Source: Cronobacter condimenti 1330 (GTDB lineage Bacteria > Pseudomonadota > Gammaproteobacteria > Enterobacterales > Enterobacteriaceae). From it: 64,000 bases of DNA. Positions 38,935 through 48,244 of the stretch are shown here, piece by piece. The translations under genes and the position numbers were made by a program. The notes below the pieces were generated by a model. It did not search any database. It was not told where the DNA came from and worked only from the letters and a program-made list of their open reading frames with translations. The stretch spans positions 3,472,001 to 3,536,000 of the forward strand of contig NZ_CP012264.1 of assembly GCF_001277255.1 (NCBI RefSeq), written 5' to 3'. The stretch's first letter is position 1; every line of letters begins with the position of its first letter.

Positions 38935-39873
38935 ATGTCAGGCGTTACGCTTCGCCATATCGAAATTTTTCATGCGGTCATGACTGCCGGCAACCTCACC
39001 GAGGCGGCAGCGCTGCTGCGTACGTCGCAACCTACCGTCAGCCGGGAGCTGGCACGCCTTGAAAAGTTAATAGGGTTATCGCTTTTTACCCGCAGCCGTG
39101 GGCGGCTTCATCCCACGGTGCAGGGGTTGCGTCTGTTTGAAGAAGTGCAGCGCTCCTGGTATGGCCTTGACCGTATCGTCAGCGCGGCAGAAAGCCTGCG
39201 CCAGTTCCGTCAGGGTGAGCTTTCTATCGCCTGTCTGCCAGTTTTCTCGCAGTCTTTATTGCCGTTGTTGTTAAAGCCGTTTCTGGATAACTACCCGGAC
39301 GTCAGCCTCAATATTGTGCCGCAGGAGTCGCCGCTGCTTGAAGAGTGGCTTTCCGCCCAGCGCCACGATTTAGGTATAACGGAAAATACCGTCACGCCTG
39401 CCGGTACTGAGCGCCTGACATTGCTGACATTAAATGAAGTGTGCGTCCTGCCCGAAGGCCACCCTCTGGCCGAAAAGCCATTACTGACGCCGCACGATTT
39501 CGCGGGTGAAAATTATATTAGTCTGTCGCGCACCGACAGCTACCGGCAGTTGCTGGATTCGCTGTTTCAGGAGCATAACGTGCATCGGCGTATGGTTCTT
39601 GAAACGCACAGCGCCGCGTCGGTCTGTGCGATGGTGCGTGCAGGCGTGGGAGTCTCTGTCGTGAACCCGCTCACCGCGCTTGATTACGCGGCGACAGGCA
39701 TCGTGGTGCGCCGTTTTAGCGTGACGGTGCCGTTTACGGTAAGCCTGATCCGGCCTTTACATCGCCCCGCGTCCGCGCTGGTGGAGGCATTCAGCCATCA
39801 TTTACAACAGCACATGGCGGGGCTTGGCGAAACGCTGGAGGCGATGCTTACCCCCGCTCATCGCCCAACATAA
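38935..39873 (+). CDS. lysR: LysR, transcriptional activator of lysA
   Basis: 312 residues (E. coli 311), ATG after AAGGAACCCTC. The founding LysR-type regulator: an N-terminal winged helix with [23 protein letters not shown] (about 20-42) and a C-terminal effector domain that senses diaminopimelate/lysine. It activates the divergent lysA when diaminopimelate is available. Its last 26 bp overlap the end of convergent ygeA. Confidence 0.96.
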   Translation: MSGVTLRHIEIFHAVMTAGNLTEAAALLRTSQPTVSRELARLEKLIGLSLFTRSRGRLHPTVQGLRLFEEVQRSWYGLDRIVSAAESLRQFRQGELSIACLPVFSQSLLPLLLKPFLDNYPDVSLNIVPQESPLLEEWLSAQRHDLGITENTVTPAGTERLTLLTLNEVCVLPEGHPLAEKPLLTPHDFAGENYISLSRTDSYRQLLDSLFQEHNVHRRMVLETHSAASVCAMVRAGVGVSVVNPLTALDYAATGIVVRRFSVTVPFTVSLIRPLHRPASALVEAFSHHLQQHMAGLGETLEAMLTPAHRPT

Positions 39874-40552
39874 AGTTCACCACATCGGCAGCATGCAGCG
39901 CGGCGGTGTCAAAGACCGGCACCGGGCAATCTTGCGGGCCAAGCAGCAGGCCGATTTCGGTACAGCCCAAAATCACGCCCTGCGCGCCCTGGTCTGCGAG
40001 GATCTGGATCTGCTGCTGAAAATAGCGTTTTGACGCCGGGGTAATTTTCCCGAGACACAGCTCCTCGAAGATTATCTGGTTGATGCGCGCCCGTGCGGTT
40101 TCATCCGGAATAAGCGACGTGACGCCAAAGCCCTGTTCCAGCCGCGCGCGGTAGAAATCCTGCTCCATTGTGTACCGGGTGCCGAGCAGCGCCACCTGAC
40201 GCAGCCCCGCATGTTCAATCGCACGGCCTGTCGCATCCGCGATATGTAAAAACGGCAGTGAACAGCGCGCTTCTATCTGGTGCGCCACTTTATGCATCGT
40301 GTTGGTACACAAAACGATGGCCTGCGCGCCCGCGCGCTCAAGCCCGAGTGCCGCCTGTGCCAGTATCTCGCCCGCTTTCTCCCACTCGCCGCTCGCCTGA
40401 CAGGCTTCAATGTCGTGAAAATCGACGCTGTGCAGCAGCAGTGGTGCGGAGTGCAGCCCGCCCAGGCTATCTCGCACGCCTTCGTTAATTAACCGATAAT
40501 AGGGAATAGTCGATTCCCAGCTCATTCCGCCCAGCAAGCCTACCGTTTTCAT
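39848..40552 (-). CDS. ygeA: Broad-specificity amino-acid racemase YgeA (aspartate/glutamate racemase family)
   Basis: 234 residues (E. coli YgeA 230). The PLP-independent two-cysteine racemase fold shows the first catalytic cysteine in [12 protein letters not shown] and the second in [13 protein letters not shown]. The start gives [19 protein letters not shown], the conserved family opening. E. coli YgeA racemises several amino acids, such as homoserine, in vitro. Convergent with lysR and divergent from kdgF. Confidence 0.94.
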   Translation of the reverse strand: MKTVGLLGGMSWESTIPYYRLINEGVRDSLGGLHSAPLLLHSVDFHDIEACQASGEWEKAGEILAQAALGLERAGAQAIVLCTNTMHKVAHQIEARCSLPFLHIADATGRAIEHAGLRQVALLGTRYTMEQDFYRARLEQGFGVTSLIPDETARARINQIIFEELCLGKITPASKRYFQQQIQILADQGAQGVILGCTEIGLLLGPQDCPVPVFDTAALHAADVVNFMLGDERG

Positions 40553-40669
40553 CGTTGCCTCCTTTTGCCGTCATCCGGTTATAACATGTCCGCCAGACGG
40601 AACAAATGTGATCCGCCCGCCATTTCCCGGCGCGGCGCGTTCTCTTCTCCTTTCCGCCAGGATAGATTA

Positions 40670-40688
40670 AATGAAACAACGTTTCACA
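40670..40688 (+). promoter_or_regulatory. KdgR box upstream of kdgF
   Basis: AATGAAACAACGTTTCACA fits the KdgR consensus AATRAAAYRNYRTTTYATT at 17 of 19 positions, with the perfect core TGAAACAACGTTTCA. It lies 15 bp before the kdgF ATG, where bound KdgR would block transcription. Confidence 0.8.
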
Positions 40689-40703
40689 AATTAGAGGCGA
40701 GCC

Positions 40704-41024
40704 ATGTTTATCTATCACAAAGACACGACGCTTGAAGATTTAGGCAACGGCGTGACCCGCCGTATCCTGGCGCACGACAGCAAAATGATGGCGGTGGAAG
40801 TACATTTTGAAGCCGGCGCGGTCGGCCCGATGCATAACCACCCGCATGAGCAACTGACCTATGTGCTCTCCGGCGAGTTTGAATTTACTATTGGTGAAGA
40901 AACCCACCGCGTTAGCGCGGGCGATACGCTGTATAAACAGCCGAATATTATGCACGGCTGCGTCTGCATTACGCCCGGTACGCTGCTTGATACTTTCACG
41001 CCGGTCCGCGAAGATTTTCTGTAA
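40704..41024 (+). CDS. kdgF: KdgF, cupin that linearises 4,5-unsaturated galacturonate
   Basis: 106 residues, a single small cupin barrel. Metal-ligand residues appear as His44, His46 and His48 with Gln50 in GPMHNHPHEQLTY, and His84 in NIMHGC. It matches Yersinia/Dickeya KdgF (EDLGNGVTRR, VLSGEFEFTIG, VREDFL). KdgF opens the unsaturated uronate released by oligogalacturonate lyase to 5-keto-4-deoxyuronate. It has its own KdgR box and a terminator, so it is a single-gene unit at the left end of the pectin-oligomer block. E. coli K-12 has no copy here. Confidence 0.9.
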   Translation: MFIYHKDTTLEDLGNGVTRRILAHDSKMMAVEVHFEAGAVGPMHNHPHEQLTYVLSGEFEFTIGEETHRVSAGDTLYKQPNIMHGCVCITPGTLLDTFTPVREDFL

Positions 41025-41035
41025 CCAACGCTAAA

Positions 41036-41064
41036 TAAAAAGCCGCCCACAGAGGCGGCTTTTT
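41036..41064. terminator. Terminator after kdgF
   Basis: AAAAAGCCGCC / GGCGGCTTTTT with a 6-nt loop (stem 41041-41047 with 41054-41060), T-rich on both strands. Confidence 0.9.
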
Positions 41065-41425
41065 ACTGCGGCGTCCTCACATTATTAACGGCGTCGCGCT
41101 TTCACGACAAATTATTACTGTGCTGAATAGTCCATTATCTTCTGACTCCATCAGGAAACTATTAGCCAGGGAACCATATCCTTCAGAATTATTTCACAAA
41201 TAAAACAGTGAAAAGAGTCAGTACAACATTTTCATTTCTTGTATCCCTTTGACAAACATTGATAAAGCAGGCAAAAAAGAGACTGTGCATGGCGTTTTCC
41301 GCGCGTCGCTTGTGTGATGATTTATTACGTAGCTGAATAATACAAACGCCGCGCGAACAACTGTCTTGCACACCGCTTTGTGTTTTACCGCCTTCCCTCT
41401 CTCAAAAAGGGCGCTGCTTCAAAAA

Positions 41426-41444
41426 AATGGAACAGCGTTTCGAC
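41426..41444 (+). promoter_or_regulatory. KdgR-like box 1 of the tog operon
   Basis: AATGGAACAGCGTTTCGAC, 15 of 19 positions to the KdgR consensus, about 280 bp upstream of togM. Confidence 0.5.
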
Positions 41445-41501
41445 CATGATCACATTTCCGCCATTTATCGAATGACGGCGAAATAAATAGCAATAAAATA
41501 A

Positions 41502-41541
41502 ATTAAAACGGTGTTTTAGAAACAAGAAACAGCGGTTCAAT
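41502..41541 (+). promoter_or_regulatory. Paired KdgR-like boxes 2 and 3 of the tog operon
   Basis: Box 2 (41502-41520, core TAAAACGGTGTTTTA, about 16/19) and box 3 (41523-41541, core GAAACAGCGGTTC, about 15/19) are spaced 21 bp centre to centre, two helical turns, so two KdgR dimers could bind side by side. Confidence 0.6.
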
Positions 41542-41554
41542 AAAATATTAAAGT

Positions 41555-41570
41555 CGCGATCTTCATCACA
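41555..41570 (+). promoter_or_regulatory. CRP-like site in the tog promoter region
   Basis: CGCGATCTTCATCACA keeps the GA and TCACA half-sites of TGTGA-N6-TCACA (12 of 16 positions to a strong site). Another weaker candidate, TTCGACCATGATCACA, is at 41439-41454. Catabolite control of tog genes is known in Dickeya; here it is inference. Confidence 0.4.
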
Positions 41571-41726
41571 TTACGGTCGCGTTTTTTCATGACGACACGT
41601 TATTTGCCCATCGACAGTAAGGCCGCCCGACCACGTATTTTCCGGGCTGGATACGCCTGCTGTCGCGGCTTGCAGCACCCTGAATCCGATCCGATTTATG
41701 AACCCTTGAATGCCAGGTAGGTATGT

Positions 41727-42617
41727 ATGAATGAAAACAAGCTCCTGGGTCTGGCCTGGATATCACCCTACATTATTGGGTTGATAGTCTTTACGGCCTT
41801 CCCTTTTGTTTCCTCTTTCGTGCTCAGCTTTACCGAGTACGATTTGATGAATCCCCCGGTGTTTAACGGTATCGAAAACTACCGTTATATGCTGATGGAT
41901 GACGATCTGTTCTGGAAATCGATGGGCGTGACGTTTGCCTATGTGTTTCTGACCATCCCGCTGAAGCTTGCTTTTGCACTCGGCATCGCGTTTGTACTTA
42001 ATTTCAAACTGCGCGGCATCGGCTTTTTCCGCACGGCGTACTACATCCCGTCTATCCTCGGCAGCTCAGTCGCCATCGCCGTACTGTGGCGCGCGCTGTT
42101 TGCCATCGACGGTCTGCTGAATAGCTTTATCGGCGTGTTCGGGCTTGACCCGGTGAACTGGCTTGGCGAACCCTCGCTGGCGCTGATGTCGGTCACGCTG
42201 CTGCGCGTCTGGCAGTTCGGCTCTGCGATGGTTATCTTCCTGGCCGCGCTGCAAAACGTCCCACAGTCGCAGTATGAAGCGGCGATGATCGACGGCGCGT
42301 CGAAGTGGCAGATGTTTATGAAGGTGACGGTGCCGCTGATTACGCCGGTGATTTTCTTTAACTTCATTATGCAAACCACGCAGGCGTTCCAGGAGTTTAC
42401 CGGACCGTACGTAATTACCGGCGGCGGCCCGACCTACTACACCTATCTGTTCTCACTCTACATCTACGACACCGCCTTTAAGTATTTCGATATGGGCTAT
42501 GGCGCCGCGCTGGCGTGGGTGCTGTTCCTGGTGGTGGCGCTCTTCGCCTCTATCGCCTTTAAATCGTCGAAATATTGGGTCTTCTACTCCGCCGATAAAG
42601 GAGGCAAAAATGGCTGA
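41727..42617 (+). CDS. togM: Oligogalacturonide ABC transporter permease TogM
   Basis: 296 residues, six hydrophobic helices. A MalF-type sugar ABC permease (BPD_transp_1) with the EAA loop YEAAMIDGASKWQMFMKVTVPLITP near residues 190-215. Order and sequence match TogM of Dickeya. It forms the inner-membrane channel with TogN for import of oligogalacturonides. The stop overlaps the togN start by 8 bp. First gene of togMNAB, behind a KdgR-box-rich promoter region. Confidence 0.9.
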   Translation: MNENKLLGLAWISPYIIGLIVFTAFPFVSSFVLSFTEYDLMNPPVFNGIENYRYMLMDDDLFWKSMGVTFAYVFLTIPLKLAFALGIAFVLNFKLRGIGFFRTAYYIPSILGSSVAIAVLWRALFAIDGLLNSFIGVFGLDPVNWLGEPSLALMSVTLLRVWQFGSAMVIFLAALQNVPQSQYEAAMIDGASKWQMFMKVTVPLITPVIFFNFIMQTTQAFQEFTGPYVITGGGPTYYTYLFSLYIYDTAFKYFDMGYGAALAWVLFLVVALFASIAFKSSKYWVFYSADKGGKNG

Positions 42618-43524
42618 TATCCAGCAAGGACAACTGACGCCGCGCGCAGACAGGAGTGTGGCCGATCGCGAAGTCGCACGCACACTGCGCCGTGAAAAGG
42701 TCAGCCGCGCCATCCGCTATGTGATTTTGCTGCTCGTAGGCCTGTTGATGCTCTACCCGCTGGCATGGATGTTCTCGGCCTCATTTAAGCCGAACCATGA
42801 GATTTTCACGACGCTCGGCCTGTGGCCGACGCACGCGACGTGGGACGGTTTCATTAACGGCTGGAAAACCGGCACCGAATACAACTTCGGGCATTACATG
42901 ATGAACACGTTCAAATATGTGATCCCGAAAGTGGTGCTGACTGTCGTCTCTTCCACCATCGTGGCGTATGGCTTCGCGCGTTTTGAGATCCCGTGGAAGA
43001 AGTTCTGGTTCGCCACACTTATCGCCACCATGCTGCTGCCAAGCACCGTGCTGCTGATCCCGCAGTATTTGATGTTCCGTGAAATGGGCATGCTGAACAG
43101 CTACCTGCCGCTGTGGCTGCCGATGGCCTTCGCGACCCAGGGGTTCTTCGTCTTTATGCTGATTCAGTTCCTGCGCGGCGTTCCGCGTGACATGGAAGAA
43201 GCGGCGCAAATCGACGGCTGCAACTCCTTCCAGGTGCTGTGGTATGTGGTGGTGCCTATTCTCAAGCCCGCCATGATTTCGGTCGCGCTGTTCCAGTTCA
43301 TGTGGTCGATGAACGACTTTATCGGGCCGCTGATTTACGTCTACAGCGTGGATAAATACCCGATTGCCCTGGCGCTCAAAATGTCCATCGACGTGACTGA
43401 AGGCGCGCCGTGGAACGAAATTCTGGCAATGGCGAGCATCTCCATTCTGCCGTCCATCATCGTCTTCTTCCTGGCCCAGCGTTACTTCGTACAGGGCGTG
43501 GCCAGCAGCGGAATTAAAGGTTAA
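42610..43524 (+). CDS. togN: Oligogalacturonide ABC transporter permease TogN
   Basis: 304 residues from ATG 42610 (RBS AAAGGAGG just upstream, inside togM); longer in-frame starts are frames of togM and lack homology. A MalG-type permease with a cytoplasmic N-terminal tail of about 45 residues, six helices and the EAA loop MEEAAQIDGCNSFQVLWYVV. Pairs with TogM. The VASSGIKG end is typical of the family. togA follows after 12 bp. Confidence 0.9.
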   Translation: MADIQQGQLTPRADRSVADREVARTLRREKVSRAIRYVILLLVGLLMLYPLAWMFSASFKPNHEIFTTLGLWPTHATWDGFINGWKTGTEYNFGHYMMNTFKYVIPKVVLTVVSSTIVAYGFARFEIPWKKFWFATLIATMLLPSTVLLIPQYLMFREMGMLNSYLPLWLPMAFATQGFFVFMLIQFLRGVPRDMEEAAQIDGCNSFQVLWYVVVPILKPAMISVALFQFMWSMNDFIGPLIYVYSVDKYPIALALKMSIDVTEGAPWNEILAMASISILPSIIVFFLAQRYFVQGVASSGIKG

Positions 43525-43536
43525 CAGGGGAATATC

Positions 43537-44664
43537 ATGGCTGAAGTTATTTTCAACAAGTTAGAAAAAGTCTATTCCAACGGCTTTAAAGCGGTTCATG
43601 GTATCGACCTGAAGATCGCAGACGGTGAATTTATGGTGATAGTCGGCCCGTCAGGCTGCGCCAAATCCACTACGCTGCGCATGCTGGCAGGCCTTGAAAC
43701 CATCAGCGGCGGCGAAGTACGTATCGGCGAAAAACTGGTGAATAACCTGGCACCGAAAGAGCGCGGCATCGCGATGGTGTTCCAGAACTATGCGCTCTAC
43801 CCGCATATGACGGTGCGCGAAAACCTGGCGTTCGGCCTGAAGCTTAGCAAACTGCCAAAAGATCAGATAAACCGTCAGGTGGATGAAGCTGCGAAGATCC
43901 TTGAGCTGGAAGAGCTGCTCGACCGTCTGCCGCGTCAGCTGTCAGGCGGCCAGGCGCAGCGCGTGGCCGTAGGCCGTGCGATTGTGAAAAAACCAGACGT
44001 GTTCCTGTTCGACGAACCGCTTTCTAACCTCGACGCCAAACTGCGCGCCTCCATGCGCATTCGTATTTCCGACTTGCATAAGCAGCTGAAAAAAAGCGGC
44101 AAACCCGCCACCACGGTCTACGTGACGCACGATCAGACCGAGGCGATGACGATGGGCGATCGCATCTGCGTGATGAAGCTTGGTCACATCATGCAGGTCG
44201 ATACGCCGGATAACCTCTACCACTACCCGAAAAACATGTTCGTGGCGGGCTTTATTGGCGCGCCAGAGATGAACATCAAGCCTGGCAAGCTGGAAGAGGA
44301 CGCGGGCCGTTTATTGATAGGCATCGGCAATGACCGTCTGGCGCTCACGCCGCGCCAGCAGGAGAAAGTGGCTGCTTACGTCGGCCAGCAGGTGTATTTC
44401 GGCATTCGTCCGGAATATATCTCGATTTCTGATGAGCCTTACGCTGAACCCTGCGGCACCGGCGAGATGGTGCGCGTGGAGAACATGGGTCACGAATTCT
44501 TCGTTTACCTGAAGGTAGCGGATTTCGAAATGACCTGCCGCATCCCTTCCGATGAAGCTAAGCCAATGATTGAAAAGGGCCTTCACCGTAAGGTGTATTT
44601 CAAGTTCGACATGAATAAGTGTCATATCTTTGACGCCAAAACAGAACAGAACATCTCTCTCTGA
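43537..44664 (+). CDS. togA: Oligogalacturonide ABC transporter ATPase TogA
   Basis: 375 residues, a MalK/UgpC-type ATPase. Walker A is GPSGCAKSTTLRML (about 36-49), the Q-loop is VFQNYALYPHM, the signature LSGGQAQRVAVGRA and Walker B VFLFDEPLSNLDAKLR, then the H-loop VYVTHDQ. The Walker A has Cys-Ala where most relatives have Cys-Gly. The C-terminal OB/TOBE region (about 240-375) is present. Energises TogMN. The togB ATG follows after 13 bp. Confidence 0.93.
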   Translation: MAEVIFNKLEKVYSNGFKAVHGIDLKIADGEFMVIVGPSGCAKSTTLRMLAGLETISGGEVRIGEKLVNNLAPKERGIAMVFQNYALYPHMTVRENLAFGLKLSKLPKDQINRQVDEAAKILELEELLDRLPRQLSGGQAQRVAVGRAIVKKPDVFLFDEPLSNLDAKLRASMRIRISDLHKQLKKSGKPATTVYVTHDQTEAMTMGDRICVMKLGHIMQVDTPDNLYHYPKNMFVAGFIGAPEMNIKPGKLEEDAGRLLIGIGNDRLALTPRQQEKVAAYVGQQVYFGIRPEYISISDEPYAEPCGTGEMVRVENMGHEFFVYLKVADFEMTCRIPSDEAKPMIEKGLHRKVYFKFDMNKCHIFDAKTEQNISL

Positions 44665-44677
44665 CAGGAGTCTTATA

Positions 44678-45967
44678 ATGAAAAAAGCCCTCGTTAGCAC
44701 AGCATTAGCCTCTACCCTTGCCCTCTGTGCGTTTCCGTCGCACTCGGCGGAAAACGTTGAACTGCGTATGTCCTGGTGGGGCGGCAATGGCCGTCATCAG
44801 GTGACGTTAAAAGCGCTGGAAGAGTTTCACAAGCAGCATCCTGAAATCACCGTAAAACCGGAATACACCGGCTGGGACGGCCACCTTTCTCGTCTCACCA
44901 CGCAAATTGCGGGCGGCACTGAGCCGGATGTAATGCAGACGAACTGGAACTGGCTGCCGATCTTCTCGAAAAACGGCGACGGATTTTACGACTTAAATCA
45001 GGTCAAAGATGTTATCGATTTAAGCCAGTTCGACCCGAAAGAGCTGAAATCCACGACCGTGAACGGCAAGCTGAACGGCATTCCTATCTCCGTTACCGCG
45101 CGCGTGTTCTATTTCAATAATGAAACCTGGAAAAAAGCGGGCGTTGAATATCCCAAAACCTGGGATGAATTGATGGCCGCGGGTAAAACCTTTGAGTCGA
45201 AACTTGGCAAACAGTATTACCCGGTCGTACTGGAGCATCAGGACGTGCTGGCGCTGCTGAACTCTTACATGGTGCAGAAATACAATATTCCTGCGGTGGA
45301 CGAGAAAACTAAAAAATTCACCTATAGCAAAGAGCAGTGGGCCGAATTTTTCGGAATGTATAAAAAGCTCATCGACAGCCACGTAATGCCGGACACCAAA
45401 TATTATGCGTCGTTTGGCAAGAGCAACATGTATGAGATGAAGCCGTGGATCCAGGGCGAATGGGCCGGAACCTATATGTGGAACTCCACCATCACTAAAT
45501 ATTCCGACAACCTGAAGCCGCCGGCGAAGCTTGAGCTGGGCGCATACCCGATGCTGCCGGAGGCGAAAGATGCCGGTCTGTTCTTCAAACCGGCGCAGAT
45601 GCTCTCCATTGGCAAATCCACCAGGCACCCGAAAGAGGCCGCGCTGCTGATTAACTTCCTGCTGAACAGCAAAGAAGGCGTGGCGGCATTAGGCCTTGAG
45701 CGCGGCGTGCCGCTGAGCAAAGCGGCGGTCGCGCAACTGACCGAAGCTGGCGTGATTAAAGATGAAGATCCGTCAGTCTCTGGCCTGAAACTGGCACAGT
45801 CGCTGCCGACCAGGCTGCCAATTTCGCCGTACTTTGACGATCCGCAGATTGTGGCGCAGTTCGGCACCGCGCTGCAGTATATCGATTACGGTCAAAAATC
45901 GGTTGACGAAGCCGCCGCGGAATTCCAGCGTCAGGCGGAGCGCATCCTGAAACGCGCGATGCGTTAA
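44678..45967 (+). CDS. togB: Oligogalacturonide-binding protein TogB (ABC transporter)
   Basis: 429 residues from ATG 44678 after CAGGAG; an in-frame upstream start lies within togA. A signal peptide of about 24 residues (MKKALVSTAL ... PSHSA-ENVEL) sends it to the periplasm. A family 1 extracellular solute-binding fold (SBP_bac_1) with MSWWGGNGRH at the start and RLTTQIAGGTEPDVMQTNWN. It delivers oligogalacturonides entering through KdgM to TogMNA. Followed by a terminator. Confidence 0.9.
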   Translation: MKKALVSTALASTLALCAFPSHSAENVELRMSWWGGNGRHQVTLKALEEFHKQHPEITVKPEYTGWDGHLSRLTTQIAGGTEPDVMQTNWNWLPIFSKNGDGFYDLNQVKDVIDLSQFDPKELKSTTVNGKLNGIPISVTARVFYFNNETWKKAGVEYPKTWDELMAAGKTFESKLGKQYYPVVLEHQDVLALLNSYMVQKYNIPAVDEKTKKFTYSKEQWAEFFGMYKKLIDSHVMPDTKYYASFGKSNMYEMKPWIQGEWAGTYMWNSTITKYSDNLKPPAKLELGAYPMLPEAKDAGLFFKPAQMLSIGKSTRHPKEAALLINFLLNSKEGVAALGLERGVPLSKAAVAQLTEAGVIKDEDPSVSGLKLAQSLPTRLPISPYFDDPQIVAQFGTALQYIDYGQKSVDEAAAEFQRQAERILKRAMR

Positions 45968-45982
45968 GGACGAGTTTTCTGT

Positions 45983-46016
45983 AAATACCCTGCCCTGTGG
46001 GCGGGGTATTTTTTTG
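45983..46016 (+). terminator. Terminator after togB
   Basis: AAATACCC-T-GCCC / GGGC-GGGGTATTT with a TGT loop, then TTTT. Only 21 bp before the next start, so some read-through to ogl is possible. Confidence 0.8.
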
Positions 46017-46036
46017 TCGGTAAAAAGGAACGCGTA

Positions 46037-47167
46037 ATGGCTAAAAGCAAAATCATTCCCCTCTCGTTTTTAACCCGCAGGGACCGCGACACCGGAAATG
46101 AGGTGATTCGCCTGACGCCCCCGCACATTATTTGTCACCGTAACTACTTTTATCAAAAGTGTTTTACGCGCGATGCGCGCAAGCTGATTTTTGGCGGCGC
46201 GTTTGAAGGGCACTGGAATTACTATTTGCTGGATCGTGATACCCAACAGGCGACACAGCTGACCGAAGGCGCAGGCGATAATACCTTCGGCGGTTTTTTA
46301 TCTGCCGATGACCGCACGCTGTGGTATGTGAAGCACCAGCGCGAATTGCGTCGGGTGGATTTGGCAAGCCTCGAAGAGACCGTGGTGTATGACGTGGAAG
46401 AGGCGTGGGTCGCGTACGGTACCTGGGTCGCAAACAGCGACTGCACCAAACTGGTCGGCATTGAGATTAAAAAAAGCGACTGGCAACCGCTGACCGACTG
46501 GCAGAAATTCCGCGACTTTTATTTTACGCAGCCGGAGTGCCGGTTGATTCGCATTGATTTAACCACCGGCGAGCGACAGGTGATATTGCAGGAGAAACGC
46601 TGGCTCGGACACCCCATCTACCGCCCCTTTGACGACGCCACGGTGGCGTTTTGTCATGAAGGCCCGCGTGATGTTATCGACGCGCGCATGTGGCTGATTA
46701 ACGAAGATGGCCGAGAGATGCGCAAAGTGCGTCAGCACGCGGCGGGCGAGAGTTTCACCCATGAATTTTGGGTGCCGGACGGGTCTGCACTTTATTATGT
46801 GGCGCACCAGGCGGGCGACGCGCAGCGTTATCTCTACGCCGCCGATCCGGCGACATTAGCAAATCGCCAGTTGATGGCCATTCCACCGTGTTCGCACCTT
46901 ATGAGTAATCACGATGGCTCCCGCGTAGTCGGCGACGGCGCCCCGCATAAAACTGGCGCAGTCGATCTTAACGATCCCTATATCTGGTTGTTCGATCTTA
47001 ACGACAACACGCAGCGGGCGTTATGCCGCCATGACACGTCATGGAAAGTGCTGGATGGCGACCGCCAGGTGACACACCCGCACCCGTCATTTTCACCCGA
47101 CGAGCAATGGGTGCTTTATACCTCTGATGTGGAAGGCATGCCCGCGTTGTATCTGGCGAAGGTGTGA
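46037..47167 (+). CDS. ogl: Oligogalacturonate lyase (PL22), paralogue 1
   Basis: 376 residues, a seven-bladed beta-propeller lyase. By comparison with Yersinia Ogl, the catalytic base is His242 (THEFWVPDG), Arg217 is in DARMW, and manganese ligands are His287 (CSHLMSN), Gln344, His347 and His349 (RQVTHPHPSF). All are kept, so it should be active. It cleaves digalacturonate and its unsaturated form to monomers. It lies behind togB in the same direction, with its own RBS (AAAAAGGAACGCGTA) but no KdgR box between. It lacks about a dozen residues compared with paralogue 2. Confidence 0.88.
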   Translation: MAKSKIIPLSFLTRRDRDTGNEVIRLTPPHIICHRNYFYQKCFTRDARKLIFGGAFEGHWNYYLLDRDTQQATQLTEGAGDNTFGGFLSADDRTLWYVKHQRELRRVDLASLEETVVYDVEEAWVAYGTWVANSDCTKLVGIEIKKSDWQPLTDWQKFRDFYFTQPECRLIRIDLTTGERQVILQEKRWLGHPIYRPFDDATVAFCHEGPRDVIDARMWLINEDGREMRKVRQHAAGESFTHEFWVPDGSALYYVAHQAGDAQRYLYAADPATLANRQLMAIPPCSHLMSNHDGSRVVGDGAPHKTGAVDLNDPYIWLFDLNDNTQRALCRHDTSWKVLDGDRQVTHPHPSFSPDEQWVLYTSDVEGMPALYLAKV

Positions 47168-47242
47168 GTGACGAGAGGTGATGCACCAGGGGATAAACGG
47201 CGGGCAAGATAAAAGGTAAACGCAGCACACCCGCCATACGCC

Positions 47243-47273
47243 AACAAAAAAGCCTCCACACGGGAGGCTTTTT
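47243..47273. terminator. Bidirectional terminator between ogl and kduD
   Basis: AAAAAGCCTCC / GGAGGCTTTTT with a 5-nt loop, A-run and T-run on both sides. Serves the convergent genes. Confidence 0.9.
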
Positions 47274-47288
47274 CAAAGCTCAGGACGA

Positions 47289-48050
47289 TTAACGCGCCAG
47301 CCAGCCGCCATCGACGGCAACGGTATAGCCATTAATGTAATCCGAGGCGCTGGAGGCGAGGAACACGACCGGCCCCATCAGATCGCTTGGCAGACCCCAA
47401 CGGCCCGCCGGGATACGATCCAGGATCTCAGCGCTGCGCTGCTCGTCGGCACGCAACTGCTGGGTATTGTTGGTCGCCATGTAGCCCGGCGCGATAGCAT
47501 TCACGTTGATATTGTGCTTCGCCCACTCGTTCGCCATCAGGCGGGTAATACCCATCACGCCGCTTTTTGACGCCGTGTAAGACGGAACGCGGATACCGCC
47601 CTGGAATGACAGCATTGAGGCGATATTCACAATTTTGCCGCCGTTGCCCTGCGCAATGAACTGCTTCGCCACGGTTTGCGACATAAAGAACACGCTTTTG
47701 ATGTTCAGATTCATGACGTCATCCCAGTCCTGCTCGCTGAAATTAATCGCATCTTCGCGACGGATCAGGCCCGCGTTGTTCACCAGCACATCAACATGAC
47801 CAAACTCAGCCACGGCGCGTTCAATGAGTCCCGGGATTGCGTCGATTTTACGCAGATCAGCCGTCAGGCTCAGGAAGCGACGGCCCAGTGCAGTGACGCG
47901 CTCGATGGTTTCGGTTGGCTCAACGATGTTGATCCCAACGATATCGCAGCCCGCTTCCGCGAGGCCCAGCGCCATACCCTGACCGAGGCCAGTATCGCAA
48001 CCAGTAACGATCGCCACTTTACCTTGAAGAGAAAATGCATCCAGAATCAT
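47289..48050 (-). CDS. kduD: 2-keto-3-deoxygluconate 5-dehydrogenase KduD
   Basis: 253 residues from ATG 48050 (AAGGA upstream), exactly E. coli KduD length and nearly identical. A short-chain dehydrogenase: cofactor motif TGCDTGLGQG (residues 16-25), NNAG at 91-94, catalytic Ser145, Tyr158 and Lys162. It reduces 2,5-diketo-3-deoxygluconate to 2-keto-3-deoxygluconate, the last step before the central KdgK/KdgA route. E. coli has kduI beside kduD; here kduI is missing. Divergent from the second ogl, with KdgR boxes between. Confidence 0.96.
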   Translation of the reverse strand: MILDAFSLQGKVAIVTGCDTGLGQGMALGLAEAGCDIVGINIVEPTETIERVTALGRRFLSLTADLRKIDAIPGLIERAVAEFGHVDVLVNNAGLIRREDAINFSEQDWDDVMNLNIKSVFFMSQTVAKQFIAQGNGGKIVNIASMLSFQGGIRVPSYTASKSGVMGITRLMANEWAKHNINVNAIAPGYMATNNTQQLRADEQRSAEILDRIPAGRWGLPSDLMGPVVFLASSASDYINGYTVAVDGGWLAR

Positions 48051-48244
48051 GTGTGTTTCCTTGTTAAGCGAGCCTGCGTTCACAGGCGTGATCGGGATAA
48101 GGCTGCCCGCCGCTTACACCCTCTCTTAACACCTATGTTCGATGTCATAAAACGCCCCGTGCGCAAGCCGCAGCACGGGTCGCTTTACGCCATCTCACGA
48201 TGACCACGCGTTAAGAAAGATGGTTCGAGGGTGGCAAATTAAAC

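Larger units (their letters stand above)
41065..41726 (+). promoter_or_regulatory. Long control region upstream of the tog operon
   Basis: 662 bp without a supported gene, rich in A and T, leading to togM. It contains three KdgR-like boxes and a CRP-like site (listed separately). A 60-codon minus-strand frame at 41189-41371 has no recognisable features and is not called. Confidence 0.7.

Noticed and set aside
41189..41371. A 60-codon minus-strand frame in the tog control region
   Set aside because: Lies in an AT-rich regulatory gap, no domain, no ribosome-binding site, and several low-complexity residues.
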